Assembly: GCA_043744805.1 (NCBI GenBank)
Contig: JAYTTZ010000173.1
Span: forward strand, 1-25,332
Direction of reading: 5' to 3'
DNA length: 25,332 nt
Source: Ga0077536 sp043744805
GTDB taxonomy: Bacteria > Pseudomonadota > Gammaproteobacteria > Ga0077536
The notes under the pieces were generated by a model. That model was not told where the DNA came from and searched no databases. It saw only the letters and a program-made list of their open reading frames with translations. Shown piece after piece: positions 7,244 through 15,254 of this stretch (its first letter is position 1; every line of letters begins with the position of its first letter). The position numbers were made by a program, and so were the translations under genes.

Positions 7244-8206
7244 TCAGCCGGCTACCCCCAGCCAGCCCAACGCGAGGGGAATGCGTGGAATCGCCGGACC
7301 TGCGTCTGGATTGCGGCGGAAGGCACGGGCCTGGCCGAACATGCGCCAGGCCTGGGGTGAACCGGCGCCGCGGAGGAAATACCCCAGGGCCGCCCGGAAC
7401 TCGCCCTGCTTCAACGCAAGCACGCCGTAGTTCACGTTCAGATAGGCCTCGATGACTTCTAGCGACGGCGCCTCTGCGCGATAGCGGGGTGACAGCAGTG
7501 CGTGCATCTGCTGCTTCAAGGACAGCTGGTATCCGAAGCGCGTGGCGAGCGGGAATTTGTGGACTGCGCCGCCGTCCCACAGGGTCCGGTAGCCCAGGCA
7601 ATCATTGATGAACAGGGCATCCCCGAACTGGGCAATCCTGAACCAGGAGTCGATGTCGTCGGTGATCGTAGGCAGGCCGACGGTCCAGCCGCCGGTCTTC
7701 AGGAAGGCGGCCCGCTGGGCCGCGACCTGCACCGGCGTTCCCATCGGGGCCATGTCCAGCAGCATGGCGAAATGGATGGCCTCCTGCGGGATGTAGAACA
7801 CGCCGCCGTGCCCGGTGATCGGGGTGCGCCAAAGTTCCTGGGCGTGTTCGTCGACCGAAATGGCCCGGGACGAGCAGATGACCGCCTGTGGCCGCTGGGC
7901 GATGGCCGCGACCATGACCTGGACGCAGTTGGGCGCGAGGTAGTCGTCGTCGTCCAGGAACTTGATCCAGTCGCCGCTGGCCAAGCCAACGCCCACGTTC
8001 ACCGAGGCGGCGTGGTTCACGTTATCAGGGTTGCGGGAGTAGACCACCCGGTCGCCAAGGCTCCTGGCATAGGCTTCAGTGCCGTCGCTGGAGGCGTCGT
8101 CGACGATGATGATTTCGCAGGGCACCGTCTGCGCCAGGGACGAGTCCACCGCGCGCTTGAGGAGCTCAACCCGGTTGTAAGTCGTGATGACGATGCTGAA
8201 TTTCAA
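7244..8206 (-). CDS. Family 2 glycosyltransferase (GT-A fold)
   Basis: A cytosolic nucleotide-sugar-dependent glycosyltransferase of 320 residues. The N-terminal GT-A domain begins at once with FSIVITTYNRVELLKRAVDS (3-22). It carries VDDASSDGT (35-43), the metal/nucleotide-binding run FLDDDDYL with DDDD at 85-88, and TDDIDSWFRI (182-191), in the place of the usual ED-type acceptor/catalytic motif. The C-terminal third is less conserved, with no membrane segments. The start is TTG at 8206: the conserved strand starts directly after it, and no in-frame ATG or GTG occurs in the bases just upstream. It stands alone, with no neighbouring polysaccharide genes to suggest which glycan it builds. Confidence 0.88.
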   Translation of the reverse strand: MKFSIVITTYNRVELLKRAVDSSLAQTVPCEIIIVDDASSDGTEAYARSLGDRVVYSRNPDNVNHAASVNVGVGLASGDWIKFLDDDDYLAPNCVQVMVAAIAQRPQAVICSSRAISVDEHAQELWRTPITGHGGVFYIPQEAIHFAMLLDMAPMGTPVQVAAQRAAFLKTGGWTVGLPTITDDIDSWFRIAQFGDALFINDCLGYRTLWDGGAVHKFPLATRFGYQLSLKQQMHALLSPRYRAEAPSLEVIEAYLNVNYGVLALKQGEFRAALGYFLRGAGSPQAWRMFGQARAFRRNPDAGPAIPRIPLALGWLGVAG

Positions 8207-8306
8207 GGAATTCCAGTGCTGTTTTTCAAGCCCCGTAGAACTGGTTTGGAGCGTAACAGGGTGGCCGAGGTCGGGACACCGCGAGCGGACCGGCCGCGCC
8301 GGGTGC

Positions 8307-8328
8307 GCTGGCCAGCTGGACGGCCAGC
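8307..8328. repeat. Perfect 7-bp inverted repeat upstream of pcnB
   Basis: GCTGGCC-(8 bases)-GGCCAGC. No T-run is present on either strand, so a terminator is unlikely. It lies about 100 bases upstream of the glycosyltransferase start and 300 bases upstream of pcnB. Function is unknown. Confidence 0.4.
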
Positions 8329-8538
8329 ATCACGAGCGTCCCGCAGGCTCCGAACCCCCACCCTTTACAGCTGCCCCTGGCAGGCGTCCCCGGAGAGGGC
8401 ACTGGGGTCGCGGATGGGCGAATCCGGTGTCTTCGGGGTGCGCCGCGACCCCTGTCTGCCCCGCCAGTTTCCTCCGTTCAGGGGAGGCATGGTGGGGCCA
8501 TCGACACCGCGCGGGATCCAATGCCCGCACAAAGTGAT

Positions 8539-8544
8539 TAGAAT
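8539..8544 (+). promoter_or_regulatory. Candidate -10 element for pcnB
   Basis: TAGAAT within GTGATTAGAATCC resembles a sigma70 -10 box. No convincing -35 is seen 16-18 bases upstream. Transcription would begin about 80 bases before the preferred TTG start. Confidence 0.3.
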
Positions 8545-8616
8545 CCAGCCTCCACTACCCACTCCTGATGACCCCGCCCATCTGTGGCCGAGGGTCCGGC
8601 GCCCGCCGTTACAGCA

Positions 8617-8622
8617 AAGGGA
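8617..8622 (+). promoter_or_regulatory. Ribosome-binding site deciding the pcnB TTG start
   Basis: AAGGGA lies eight bases before TTG 8631. No comparable sequence precedes the alternative ATG at 8568. Confidence 0.55.
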
Positions 8623-8630
8623 ATCTGCGT

Positions 8631-10001
8631 TTGACTGAAGCTGCCGAAACCACCGCCTTCCCGGAAGGCGTCGCCCACCCGCAACCTCGCATCTACACGC
8701 GGGACGAGCACGAGGTGTCCCGCAAGTTCATTTCCGATGCCGCGCTGAAAGTGCTCTACCGCCTGAACAAGTCGGGCTACCAGGCCTATCTCGTCGGTGG
8801 CAGCGTCCGCGATCTGCTGCTGGGACGCGAGCCCAAGGATTTCGACATTGCCACCGACGCGCTGCCCGAGCAGGTGCGTGAGCTGTTCCGCAACTGCCGG
8901 CTCATCGGCCGGCGCTTCCGCCTGGCACACGTGCAGTTCGGGCAGGAAATCATCGAAGTCGCGACTTTCCGGGCCCAGCACGACGGCGAAGGCGAAGGCT
9001 CGTCGGTGACCGACGAAGGTCGCATTTTGCGCGACAACGTCTACGGCTCCCTCGAAGACGACGTCTGGCGCCGGGATTTCACCGCCAACGCGCTCTACTA
9101 CAACATCGCGGACTTCTCGATCGTCGATTTCGTCGGGGGCGTGGAAGACGTGCGCAATAGTCGCCTGCGGCTCATCGGCGATCCGGACAAGCGATACCGG
9201 GAAGATCCGGTCCGCATGCTCCGCGCCATTCGCTTTGCCACCAAACTCGGTTTCCAGCTGGATTCGGCCACCCTGGATGCCATCCCGCGCCTGCGCCACC
9301 TGCTGGAAGACATTGCGCCGGCGCGGCTCTTCGACGAAATGCTCAAGATGTTCCATGGTGGCGTGGGCCTGCAGACCTTCGAGTCGCTGCGCCATTACGG
9401 GCTGTTCCACTGCCTGTTCCCACGCACCGACGACTTCCTGGACAGCCAGGAAGGCGAACTGGCCGGTGCGCTCATTGCCTCGGCGCTGGAAAGCACGGAC
9501 GCCCGCGTAGCGGACAACAAGCCCATCACACCCGCCTTCCTGTTTGCCGCCCTGCTGTGGCACGTGGTGGAAGACGAAGCTGCCGCGCTCACCGCCAACG
9601 GTATGGCGGCGCCGGACGCCCTGGAACGTGCCGCGGATGAAATCGTCCACGCGCAGATTTCCCGTATTGCGATGCCACGGCGCTTCACCAACGTCACCCG
9701 CGAAATCTGGTCCCTGCAGTCGCGCCTGTTGCGACCTTCCGCCAAGCGGGTCGACAAAGTGATGGAGCATCCGCGCTTCCGTGCGGCCTATGACTTCCTA
9801 CTGCTCAGGGAAAAGGCCGGTGACCCAGTGGAAGAAGCCGCCGAGTTCTGGACCCGCTACCTGGGCACGCCGGAAGATATCCGCGGCGCCCTGGTGGAGG
9901 ATCTCGGGCCTGGGGCGCCCGAGTTGGCCGCAGCTCCCGAAGACGCAAAGCGCCGGCGCCGGCGCCGGCGGCGCAAGCCGTCCGGTTCTGCCGGCGAGTA
10001 A
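8631..10001 (+). CDS. pcnB: Poly(A) polymerase I
   Basis: A 456-residue cytosolic enzyme that adds 3' poly(A) tails to RNA, marking it for decay. The nucleotidyltransferase head carries LVGGSVRDLLLG (54-65) and the catalytic D70-F-D72 in PKDFDIAT. LIGRRFRLAHV (91-101) is the form seen in poly(A) polymerases, and RRDFTANALYYN follows. The helical neck/body begins near RYREDPVRMLRAIRFA. The tail is very basic, with eight consecutive Arg at 441-448, fitting RNA binding. I prefer TTG 8631: AAGGGA lies eight bases upstream, whereas ATG 8568 (21 residues longer) has no ribosome-binding site. E. coli pcnB also uses a poor start codon (AUU). The stop TAA abuts the folK ATG directly, which indicates a pcnB-folK operon. 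Confidence 0.93.
   Translation: MTEAAETTAFPEGVAHPQPRIYTRDEHEVSRKFISDAALKVLYRLNKSGYQAYLVGGSVRDLLLGREPKDFDIATDALPEQVRELFRNCRLIGRRFRLAHVQFGQEIIEVATFRAQHDGEGEGSSVTDEGRILRDNVYGSLEDDVWRRDFTANALYYNIADFSIVDFVGGVEDVRNSRLRLIGDPDKRYREDPVRMLRAIRFATKLGFQLDSATLDAIPRLRHLLEDIAPARLFDEMLKMFHGGVGLQTFESLRHYGLFHCLFPRTDDFLDSQEGELAGALIASALESTDARVADNKPITPAFLFAALLWHVVEDEAAALTANGMAAPDALERAADEIVHAQISRIAMPRRFTNVTREIWSLQSRLLRPSAKRVDKVMEHPRFRAAYDFLLLREKAGDPVEEAAEFWTRYLGTPEDIRGALVEDLGPGAPELAAAPEDAKRRRRRRRRKPSGSAGE
9951..9974 (+). repeat. CGCCGG-rich repeat encoding the PcnB poly-Arg tract
   Basis: CGCCGG occurs three times in tandem, then CGGCGC. It encodes eight Arg residues (441-448) by alternating CGC and CGG codons. 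The DNA is strongly self-complementary (GCGCCGGCGC). Confidence 0.85.
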
Positions 10002-10499
10002 ATGGCGCGGGTGGAGTCCCTGCCGCACGAGGTCTACGTCGGTCTGGGCAGTAACCTCGAGGACCCGCGCGACCAGATCTCTCGTGCGCTGGACGAACTG
10101 GCGGCCCTGCCCGACAGCGCGCTCTGCGCCCGATCATCCCTTTACCGCACGCCACCGATGGGACCGCCGGGCCAACCGGACTACATCAATGCGGTGGCGA
10201 TGCTCCGCACGGCGCTCGCGCCCCACGCTTTCCTCGACGCACTCCAGGCACTCGAGCAACGGCACGCGCGGGTGCGGGCCGGGCGCTGGGGACCGCGCAC
10301 CCTTGATCTGGATCTGCTGCTCTACGACACGGCCCGGATTGCCGATTCGCGCCTTACCGTCCCGCATCCCGGCATCGTCGAACGCGCTTTCGTGCTGGCG
10401 CCGCTCGCCGAAATCGCCCCGGCGCTGGAGATCCCGGGCCATGGACAGGTGATGAATCTCCTGGCGGCTGTCGACCTGCAGGGAATCAGCCGCGTATGA
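10002..10499 (+). CDS. folK: HPPK: 6-hydroxymethyl-7,8-dihydropterin pyrophosphokinase
   Basis: A 165-residue cytosolic enzyme transferring pyrophosphate from ATP to 6-hydroxymethyl-dihydropterin, the step before dihydropteroate synthase in folate synthesis. Family marks are VYVGLGSNLEDP (11-22), SSLYRTPPMG and DYINAV (60-65, pterin binding). The HPPK signature GRWGPRTLDLDLLLYD has D102 and D104 as magnesium ligands. VPHPGIVERAFVLAPLAEIAP closes the fold. Length is normal. The ATG follows the pcnB stop with no gap, and the stop overlaps the kinase start by four bases (ATGA), so the three genes are probably translationally coupled. Confidence 0.95.
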   Translation: MARVESLPHEVYVGLGSNLEDPRDQISRALDELAALPDSALCARSSLYRTPPMGPPGQPDYINAVAMLRTALAPHAFLDALQALEQRHARVRAGRWGPRTLDLDLLLYDTARIADSRLTVPHPGIVERAFVLAPLAEIAPALEIPGHGQVMNLLAAVDLQGISRV

Positions 10500-11176
10500 C
10501 GACGTCCACCGAAACCGAGCGCAAGCTGCCCGACACCCTGCGCTTCATCGCCATAGAAGGGCCCATCGGCGTGGGGAAGACCAGCCTGGCGCGCAAGCTT
10601 GCCGGGCTCTGGGAAGCCGAAACCCTGCTGGAGCTGGCCGACGGTAATCCCTTTCTGCCGCGCTTCTACGAAGATCCCGCCCGCTATGCGCTGGCAACCC
10701 AGCTCCATTTCCTGTTCCACCGCTCGCGCGAACTGCAGGCGCATCGGCAGGGTGATTTGTTCGCGCCCCGGCTGGTGTCGGATTTCCTGTTCGAAAAAGA
10801 CCGCCTGTTCGCCAAGGTCGTGCTCGACGACGAGGAATTCAGCCTCTACCAGGACATCTACGAGCGCTTCGTGGCCAACATGCCGCGCCCTTCGCTGGTG
10901 ATTTACCTGCAGGCATCCGTGCCTACGCTCCACCGCCGCATCGCGAGGCGCGGGATCGCCTACGAGCAGGGCATCGACAGCGACTACCTGGGCCGGCTGT
11001 GCCGTGAGTACGTCGAGTTCTTCCACTATTACAGCGACGCCCCGGTGCTGATGGTCAACGCCGAGGCCCTGAACCTCGTCGACAACCCAACGCATTTCGA
11101 CCTCCTGGTCGCTGAGATCGAACACGGCGTGGTGGGCCGGCAGTATTTCAACCCAGGTGTCGGGGAGGGCGCGTGA
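10496..11176 (+). CDS. Deoxynucleoside kinase (dNK family)
   Basis: A 226-residue P-loop kinase of the deoxynucleoside kinase family, which phosphorylates deoxynucleosides for dNTP salvage. Walker A is GPIGVGKTS (22-30). SDFLFEKDRLFAK (95-107) is the position of the DR-type substrate/base motif. The arginine-rich LID RRIARRGIAYEQ (147-158) closes over ATP phosphates. LELADGNPFLPRFYEDP (46-61) is typical of dGK/dAK-type members. Specificity (dG, dA or dC) cannot be fixed from sequence. It overlaps folK by four bases. The kinase-panC spacer (11177-11241) includes TACACT at 11203-11208, a possible -10, but no convincing -35. Confidence 0.88.
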   Translation: MTTSTETERKLPDTLRFIAIEGPIGVGKTSLARKLAGLWEAETLLELADGNPFLPRFYEDPARYALATQLHFLFHRSRELQAHRQGDLFAPRLVSDFLFEKDRLFAKVVLDDEEFSLYQDIYERFVANMPRPSLVIYLQASVPTLHRRIARRGIAYEQGIDSDYLGRLCREYVEFFHYYSDAPVLMVNAEALNLVDNPTHFDLLVAEIEHGVVGRQYFNPGVGEGA

Positions 11177-11241
11177 CCAGCGGAATCGGCCCGTGCCTGC
11201 GCTACACTGCCGGCCCGATCAAGGCTGGCGGCTGAGGCCCT

Positions 11242-12111
11242 ATGAAGTCCGTTTATTCCGTGGAAGATCTCCGCGCCCAGGTGGCCACCTGGCGCCGCGC
11301 CGGCGAATCCATCAGCTTCTTGCCCACCATGGGCAACCTGCACGACGGGCATATCTCGCTGCTCCTGAAGGCGCGCGAACTGGCAATCCGCTCGGTGGTG
11401 AGCATTTTCGTCAACCCGATCCAGTTCGGGCGGGGCGAGGACTATGCCAAGTACCCGAGCACCCTCGATGCCGACAAGGCCAAGCTCGAAGCCGCCGGCC
11501 TCGACCTGCTGTTCGCCCCCAACCTCGACGCGCTCTACCCGGGCGGCTTCGAGGAAGACACCCGGGTCACGGTGCCGGGACTGTCGTCCATCCTGTGCGG
11601 CCAGTTCCGACCGGGGCATTTCTCAGGCGTGGCGACCGTGGTGGCCAAGCTGCTGATGAACGTACAGCCGGACATCGCGCTGTTTGGCGAGAAGGACTAC
11701 CAGCAGGTGCTGGTCATCAAGCAGATGGTCCACGACTTGCTGATCCCGGTGACGATCCTCGGCCAGCCCATCGTCCGCGAAGCCGACGGCCTCGCCATGA
11801 GCTCGCGTAACGCTTACCTGAGCCAAGCCGAACGCGCACTGGCGCCGTTGATCCACCAGACCATGCAGGTTGCGCGCGGGAAGGTGCTGGCGCAGAAGGC
11901 TTCGACCATCGCCATCGAGACCGCCGGCATGGCGGAGCTGGCGGCGGCAGGATTCCGGCCTGAATACTTCAGCCTCCGCCGTGCGTCCGACCTCGGCGCG
12001 CCGCAGCCTGGTGACACCTGCCTGCAACTGCTGGTGGCCGCGTGGCTCGGCCCGGCACGCCTCATCGATAACCTGCGCATCGAACTTCCCGCGCCGCCCG
12101 GCCCCACGTGA
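11242..12111 (+). CDS. panC: Pantothenate synthetase
   Basis: A 289-residue cytosolic ligase joining pantoate and beta-alanine with ATP to give pantothenate, the coenzyme A precursor. Visible marks are FLPTMGNLHDGHISLL (26-41) with the nucleotide-binding HDGH at 34-37, IFVNPIQFGRGEDYAKYP (55-72), CGQFRPGHFSGVATVV (119-134), LFGEKDYQQV (147-156) and the KMSKS-equivalent MSSRN (186-190). Length is normal. GAGG lies five bases before the ATG. Unusually, neither panB nor panD is adjacent. The stop overlaps the GTG start of the CinA-like gene by four bases (GTGA). Confidence 0.95.
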   Translation: MKSVYSVEDLRAQVATWRRAGESISFLPTMGNLHDGHISLLLKARELAIRSVVSIFVNPIQFGRGEDYAKYPSTLDADKAKLEAAGLDLLFAPNLDALYPGGFEEDTRVTVPGLSSILCGQFRPGHFSGVATVVAKLLMNVQPDIALFGEKDYQQVLVIKQMVHDLLIPVTILGQPIVREADGLAMSSRNAYLSQAERALAPLIHQTMQVARGKVLAQKASTIAIETAGMAELAAAGFRPEYFSLRRASDLGAPQPGDTCLQLLVAAWLGPARLIDNLRIELPAPPGPT

Positions 12112-12860
12112 ATACCCCCACGCCGGGTGCTGCCGTGCTCGTGATCGGGAATGAAATCCTGTCCGGCCGCACGCGCGATGCCAATGTGCAAACCCTCGGT
12201 GGCGCGCTGGCGGCGATGGGTATCCGCCTGCGCGAAGTGCGGGTGGTCGAAGACCAGGAACCGGCCATCATCGAGGCCGTGAACGCGCTCCGCGCGCGCT
12301 TCGAGCACGTCTTCACCACGGGTGGCATCGGCCCCACGCACGATGACATCACCACCGACAGCATCGCCGCGGCCTTTGGCGTGACAGTGGCCCACGACCC
12401 GGAAGCCGTGCGTCGCCTTACGGCCTATTACGGCGAGTCCGAAGCCACCGAAGTGCGCCTGCGCATGGCGCGCATTCCCCGGGACGCGACGCTGATCGAC
12501 AACCCCGTGAGTGCCGCACCCGGGTTCACGCTGCACAACGTCCACGTGTTGCCAGGCGTGCCACGCATCCTGGCCGCGATGTTGCCGAACGTGCTGGCGA
12601 CCCTGCCCGGCGGCGCACCGATCGTGAGCCGCACGGTCACGGCGTGGATCCGCGAAAGCGACATTGCCAACGAACTGGCGGCGGTGCAGGCCGAACATCC
12701 GGATCTCGATGTCGGCAGTTATCCCTTCATGCGCGAAGGCCGTTTCGGCACTTCGCTGGTGGTGCGTGGCGCGGACGAACCTGGCGTGGCCGCCGCCGCC
12801 GCCGCGATCGCTGTTTTCCTCAAGGCGCGCGACGCGAGCTTTGAGCCGCCGCTGGCCTGA
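12108..12860 (+). CDS. CinA N-terminal-type protein (molybdopterin-binding fold), no amidohydrolase domain
   Basis: A 250-residue protein with the MoaB/MogA-like molybdopterin-binding fold that forms the N-terminal half of CinA. Characteristic are VIGNEILSGRTRDAN (12-26), VFTTGGIGPTHDDITTDS (68-85), NPVSAAPGF, VHVLPGVPRI, and a C-terminal subdomain with DLDVGSYPFM. The C-terminal nicotinamide-nucleotide amidohydrolase (PncC) domain of full CinA is absent. In relatives this half has ADP-ribose/NAD-remnant pyrophosphatase-like roles; activity here is not established, and a real part in competence is doubtful. The start is GTG 12108, overlapping panC by four bases, so it is co-translated with panC. 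Confidence 0.88.
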   Translation: MNTPTPGAAVLVIGNEILSGRTRDANVQTLGGALAAMGIRLREVRVVEDQEPAIIEAVNALRARFEHVFTTGGIGPTHDDITTDSIAAAFGVTVAHDPEAVRRLTAYYGESEATEVRLRMARIPRDATLIDNPVSAAPGFTLHNVHVLPGVPRILAAMLPNVLATLPGGAPIVSRTVTAWIRESDIANELAAVQAEHPDLDVGSYPFMREGRFGTSLVVRGADEPGVAAAAAAIAVFLKARDASFEPPLA

Positions 12861-12937
12861 ACGGCCCGGCCCTCCAGCGCTTTGAACTGTCACCAGCTTC
12901 TGTTGTAGCTTTGGATCCCGGAAAACGCCCGCAGGCC

Positions 12938-14281
12938 ATGAGCAGACGCGTCTACATCAAGACTTTCGGTTGCCAGATGAATGAGTACGACTCCCGCAAG
13001 ATGGAGGAAGTACTCGCGGCATCGCATGGCTTCGTGCCCACCGATACGCCGGAAGACGCAGACCTCTTGCTCATCAACACCTGCTCCGTGCGCGAGAAGG
13101 CGCAAGAGAAACTCTTTTCCGAACTCGGCCGCTGGAAGGGATTCAAGGACGCACGGCGCGGCGTGATGATCGGGGTTGGCGGTTGCGTTGCCAGCCAGGA
13201 AGGCGCCAGCATCTTCACCCGTGCGCCTTATGTCGATCTGGTCTTTGGTCCGCAGACCCTGCACCGCCTGCCTGAACTCCTGGACGCCGCCGAGGCCGGC
13301 CAACGCCGCGTGCTGGACATCAGTTTTCCCGAAATCGAGAAGTTCGACCGCCTGCCGGAGCCCCGCGCCGACGGACCCACGGCCTTCGTCTCGATCATGG
13401 AAGGCTGCAGCAAGTACTGCACCTTCTGCGTGGTGCCCTACACGCGGGGCGAGGAATTCAGCCGGCCGTTCGACGACGTCATCGTGGAAATCCTGGCGCT
13501 GGCAGGACAAGGCGTGCGCGAAGTGACCTTGCTCGGCCAGAACGTGAATGCCTATCGCGGACGCATGCACGACGGGCAGATCTGCGATCTCGCGGCGCTC
13601 ATCCGGTTTGTCGCCGCCATCGATGGCATCGAACGGATCCGCTACACCACTTCGCATCCGGTGGAGTTCTCCGATCGCCTCATCGACGCCTACGCCGACG
13701 TGCCGGCGCTCGTAAGCCACGTGCACCTGCCGGTGCAGAGCGGTTCGGACCGCATCCTGGCGCTGATGAAGCGCGGGCACACCACCCTCGAATACCTCTC
13801 CAAGATCCGGCGGCTGAAGAAACTCCGGCCGGATATTTCCATTTCCACCGATTTCATCGTGGGCTTCCCCGGCGAAACCCAGGCGGACTTCGAAGCCACC
13901 ATGAAGCTCGTCGAGCAGGTGGATTTCGATCACTCCTTCAGCTTCATCTACAGCCCGCGCCCCGGCACGCCGGCGGCGGCGTATCCGGATGAAGTGACCC
14001 TCGAAGAAAAGAAACACCGCCTCGCCATCCTGCAGCGGCAGATCGAAAGCCAGGCCCAGGCCAAAAGCCGGCAGATGGTGGGGAGCTTGCAGCGCGTGCT
14101 CGTCACGGGCCACGCGCGCAAGGACGCCAGCGAGCTCGCCGCCCGCACCGACAACAACCGCGTGGTGAATTTCGCGGGCGCACCTGAACACATCGGCACG
14201 TTCGTGGAGCTCCGAATCACCGCAGCATTTCCCAACTCGCTGCGCGGCGAACTGCCTGCGACCAGCGCACAGGCCCTGTGA
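12938..14281 (+). CDS. miaB: tRNA-2-methylthio-N6-isopentenyladenosine synthase
   Basis: A 447-residue radical-SAM methylthiotransferase that adds the methylthio group to i6A37 in tRNA. The N-terminal domain (1-145) has the auxiliary [4Fe-4S] cysteines C12 (FGCQMN), C49 (NTCSVR) and C83 (GGCVAS). The radical-SAM domain has C157, C161 and C164 in GCSKYCTFC. TRGEEFSRP, LLGQNVNAYRG, HLPVQSGSD and STDFIVGFPGET are MiaB hallmarks. The C-terminal TRAM domain starts near VGSLQRVLV. ATG 12938 has a short CAGG upstream; TTG 12911 would add nine residues and is less likely. The 77-base gap after the CinA-like gene has TTGAAC at 12882 as a possible -35 but no clear -10. It heads the miaB-phoH-ybeY-corC-lnt cluster. 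Confidence 0.96.
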   Translation: MSRRVYIKTFGCQMNEYDSRKMEEVLAASHGFVPTDTPEDADLLLINTCSVREKAQEKLFSELGRWKGFKDARRGVMIGVGGCVASQEGASIFTRAPYVDLVFGPQTLHRLPELLDAAEAGQRRVLDISFPEIEKFDRLPEPRADGPTAFVSIMEGCSKYCTFCVVPYTRGEEFSRPFDDVIVEILALAGQGVREVTLLGQNVNAYRGRMHDGQICDLAALIRFVAAIDGIERIRYTTSHPVEFSDRLIDAYADVPALVSHVHLPVQSGSDRILALMKRGHTTLEYLSKIRRLKKLRPDISISTDFIVGFPGETQADFEATMKLVEQVDFDHSFSFIYSPRPGTPAAAYPDEVTLEEKKHRLAILQRQIESQAQAKSRQMVGSLQRVLVTGHARKDASELAARTDNNRVVNFAGAPEHIGTFVELRITAAFPNSLRGELPATSAQAL

Positions 14282-14282
14282 A

Positions 14283-15254
14283 TTGAGCGAAACCAGCACC
14301 AGCGAACTCACCCTCGACCCTCCGCAAAACGACCGCCTGGCCAATCTTTGCGGCCAGTTCGACGACCACCTGCGCCTGATTGAGCGGCGGCTCGGGGTCG
14401 AAATCAGCAATCGCGGCCACGTCTTCCAGCTCACCGGCGGCAAGCTCGAACGCGACACCGCCAGCGACATCCTGCGTGACCTCTACGCCACCGCCGGCAG
14501 CAAGTTTCTGGCGCCCGCCGACGTGCACCTGCGCTTGCAGGATGCGGCCGCCACCCTGGCGCGAGTGGACGGCGAACTCGACGACGAGGAAGTGGTGGCG
14601 CAGACGCGGCGGGTGATGGTGAAGGCGCGCGGCACCAACCAGCGCCTGTACCTGCGCAACATCGAAAGCTGCGACATCAGTTTTGGCGTGGGGCCCGCCG
14701 GTACCGGCAAGACCTACCTCGCGGTGGCGGCGGCGGTGGCGGCGCTGGAGCGTGACGAGGTGCGCCGGCTCTGCCTGGTGCGACCGGCGGTGGAAGCGGG
14801 CGAACGCCTTGGCTTCCTGCCCGGCGACATGGCGCAGAAAATCGACCCCTACCTGCGTCCGCTGTACGACGCGCTGTATGAAATGCTGGGCTTCGACCGC
14901 GTGGCCAAGCTCATCGAGCGCAACGTCATCGAAGTAGCCCCGCTGGCCTTCATGCGCGGACGCACCCTGAACGATGCCTTCATCATCCTCGACGAAGCGC
15001 AGAACACGACCATCGAACAGATGAAGATGTTCCTGACCCGCATCGGTTTTGGCGCGAAGGCCGTCATCACCGGCGACATCACCCAGGTGGACCTGCCGCG
15101 TGGGCGCGAGTCCGGGCTGCGGCATGCGATCGAAGTGGTGCGCGAGGTCAACGGCATCAGCTTTACGTTCTTCCGTTCGCAGGACGTGGTCCGCCACGCG
15201 CTGGTGGGCCGTATCCTCGACGCTTACGAGGCGTTCGAGAGCAAGCTGCCATGA
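14283..15254 (+). CDS. phoH: PhoH-like P-loop ATPase
   Basis: A 323-residue cytosolic ATPase of the PhoH/YbeZ family, encoded almost always beside ybeY and linked to RNA metabolism and ribosome quality. The N-terminal part (10-115) resembles the PhoH leader domain. The ATPase part has Walker A GPAGTGKT (137-144), LVRPAVEAGERLGFLPGD (165-182), Walker B IILDEAQNTT (234-243) and VITGDITQVDLPRG (261-274). The start is TTG 14283, one base after the miaB stop. No ATG or GTG in this frame better matches the conserved N-terminus, so coupling to miaB translation is likely. It overlaps ybeY by four bases (ATGA). Confidence 0.93.
   Translation: MSETSTSELTLDPPQNDRLANLCGQFDDHLRLIERRLGVEISNRGHVFQLTGGKLERDTASDILRDLYATAGSKFLAPADVHLRLQDAAATLARVDGELDDEEVVAQTRRVMVKARGTNQRLYLRNIESCDISFGVGPAGTGKTYLAVAAAVAALERDEVRRLCLVRPAVEAGERLGFLPGDMAQKIDPYLRPLYDALYEMLGFDRVAKLIERNVIEVAPLAFMRGRTLNDAFIILDEAQNTTIEQMKMFLTRIGFGAKAVITGDITQVDLPRGRESGLRHAIEVVREVNGISFTFFRSQDVVRHALVGRILDAYEAFESKLP

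Larger units (their letters stand above)
8207..8630. other. Divergent intergenic region between glycosyltransferase and pcnB
   Basis: About 420 bases without a supported gene. Two structures stand out. A perfect 7-bp hairpin has GCTGGCC at 8307-8313 pairing with GGCCAGC at 8322-8328. CCTCC/GGAGG at 8471-8487 is a shorter stem. A -10-like TAGAAT at 8539-8544, without a good -35, could start pcnB transcription near 8551. An in-frame ATG at 8568 could extend PcnB by 21 residues, but it lacks a ribosome-binding site. Confidence 0.5.

Noticed and set aside
7502..8638. A 378-codon plus-strand frame over the glycosyltransferase and the spacer before pcnB
   Set aside because: It covers a clear GT-A domain on the other strand and reads low-complexity residues in the spacer.
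8538..9770. A 410-codon frame antisense to pcnB
   Set aside because: It is opposite the conserved catalytic part of PcnB and has no start signal or domain.
12890..14470. A 526-codon frame antisense to miaB
   Set aside because: It lies wholly opposite miaB and the start of phoH, has no recognisable motif, and fits high third-position GC bias.
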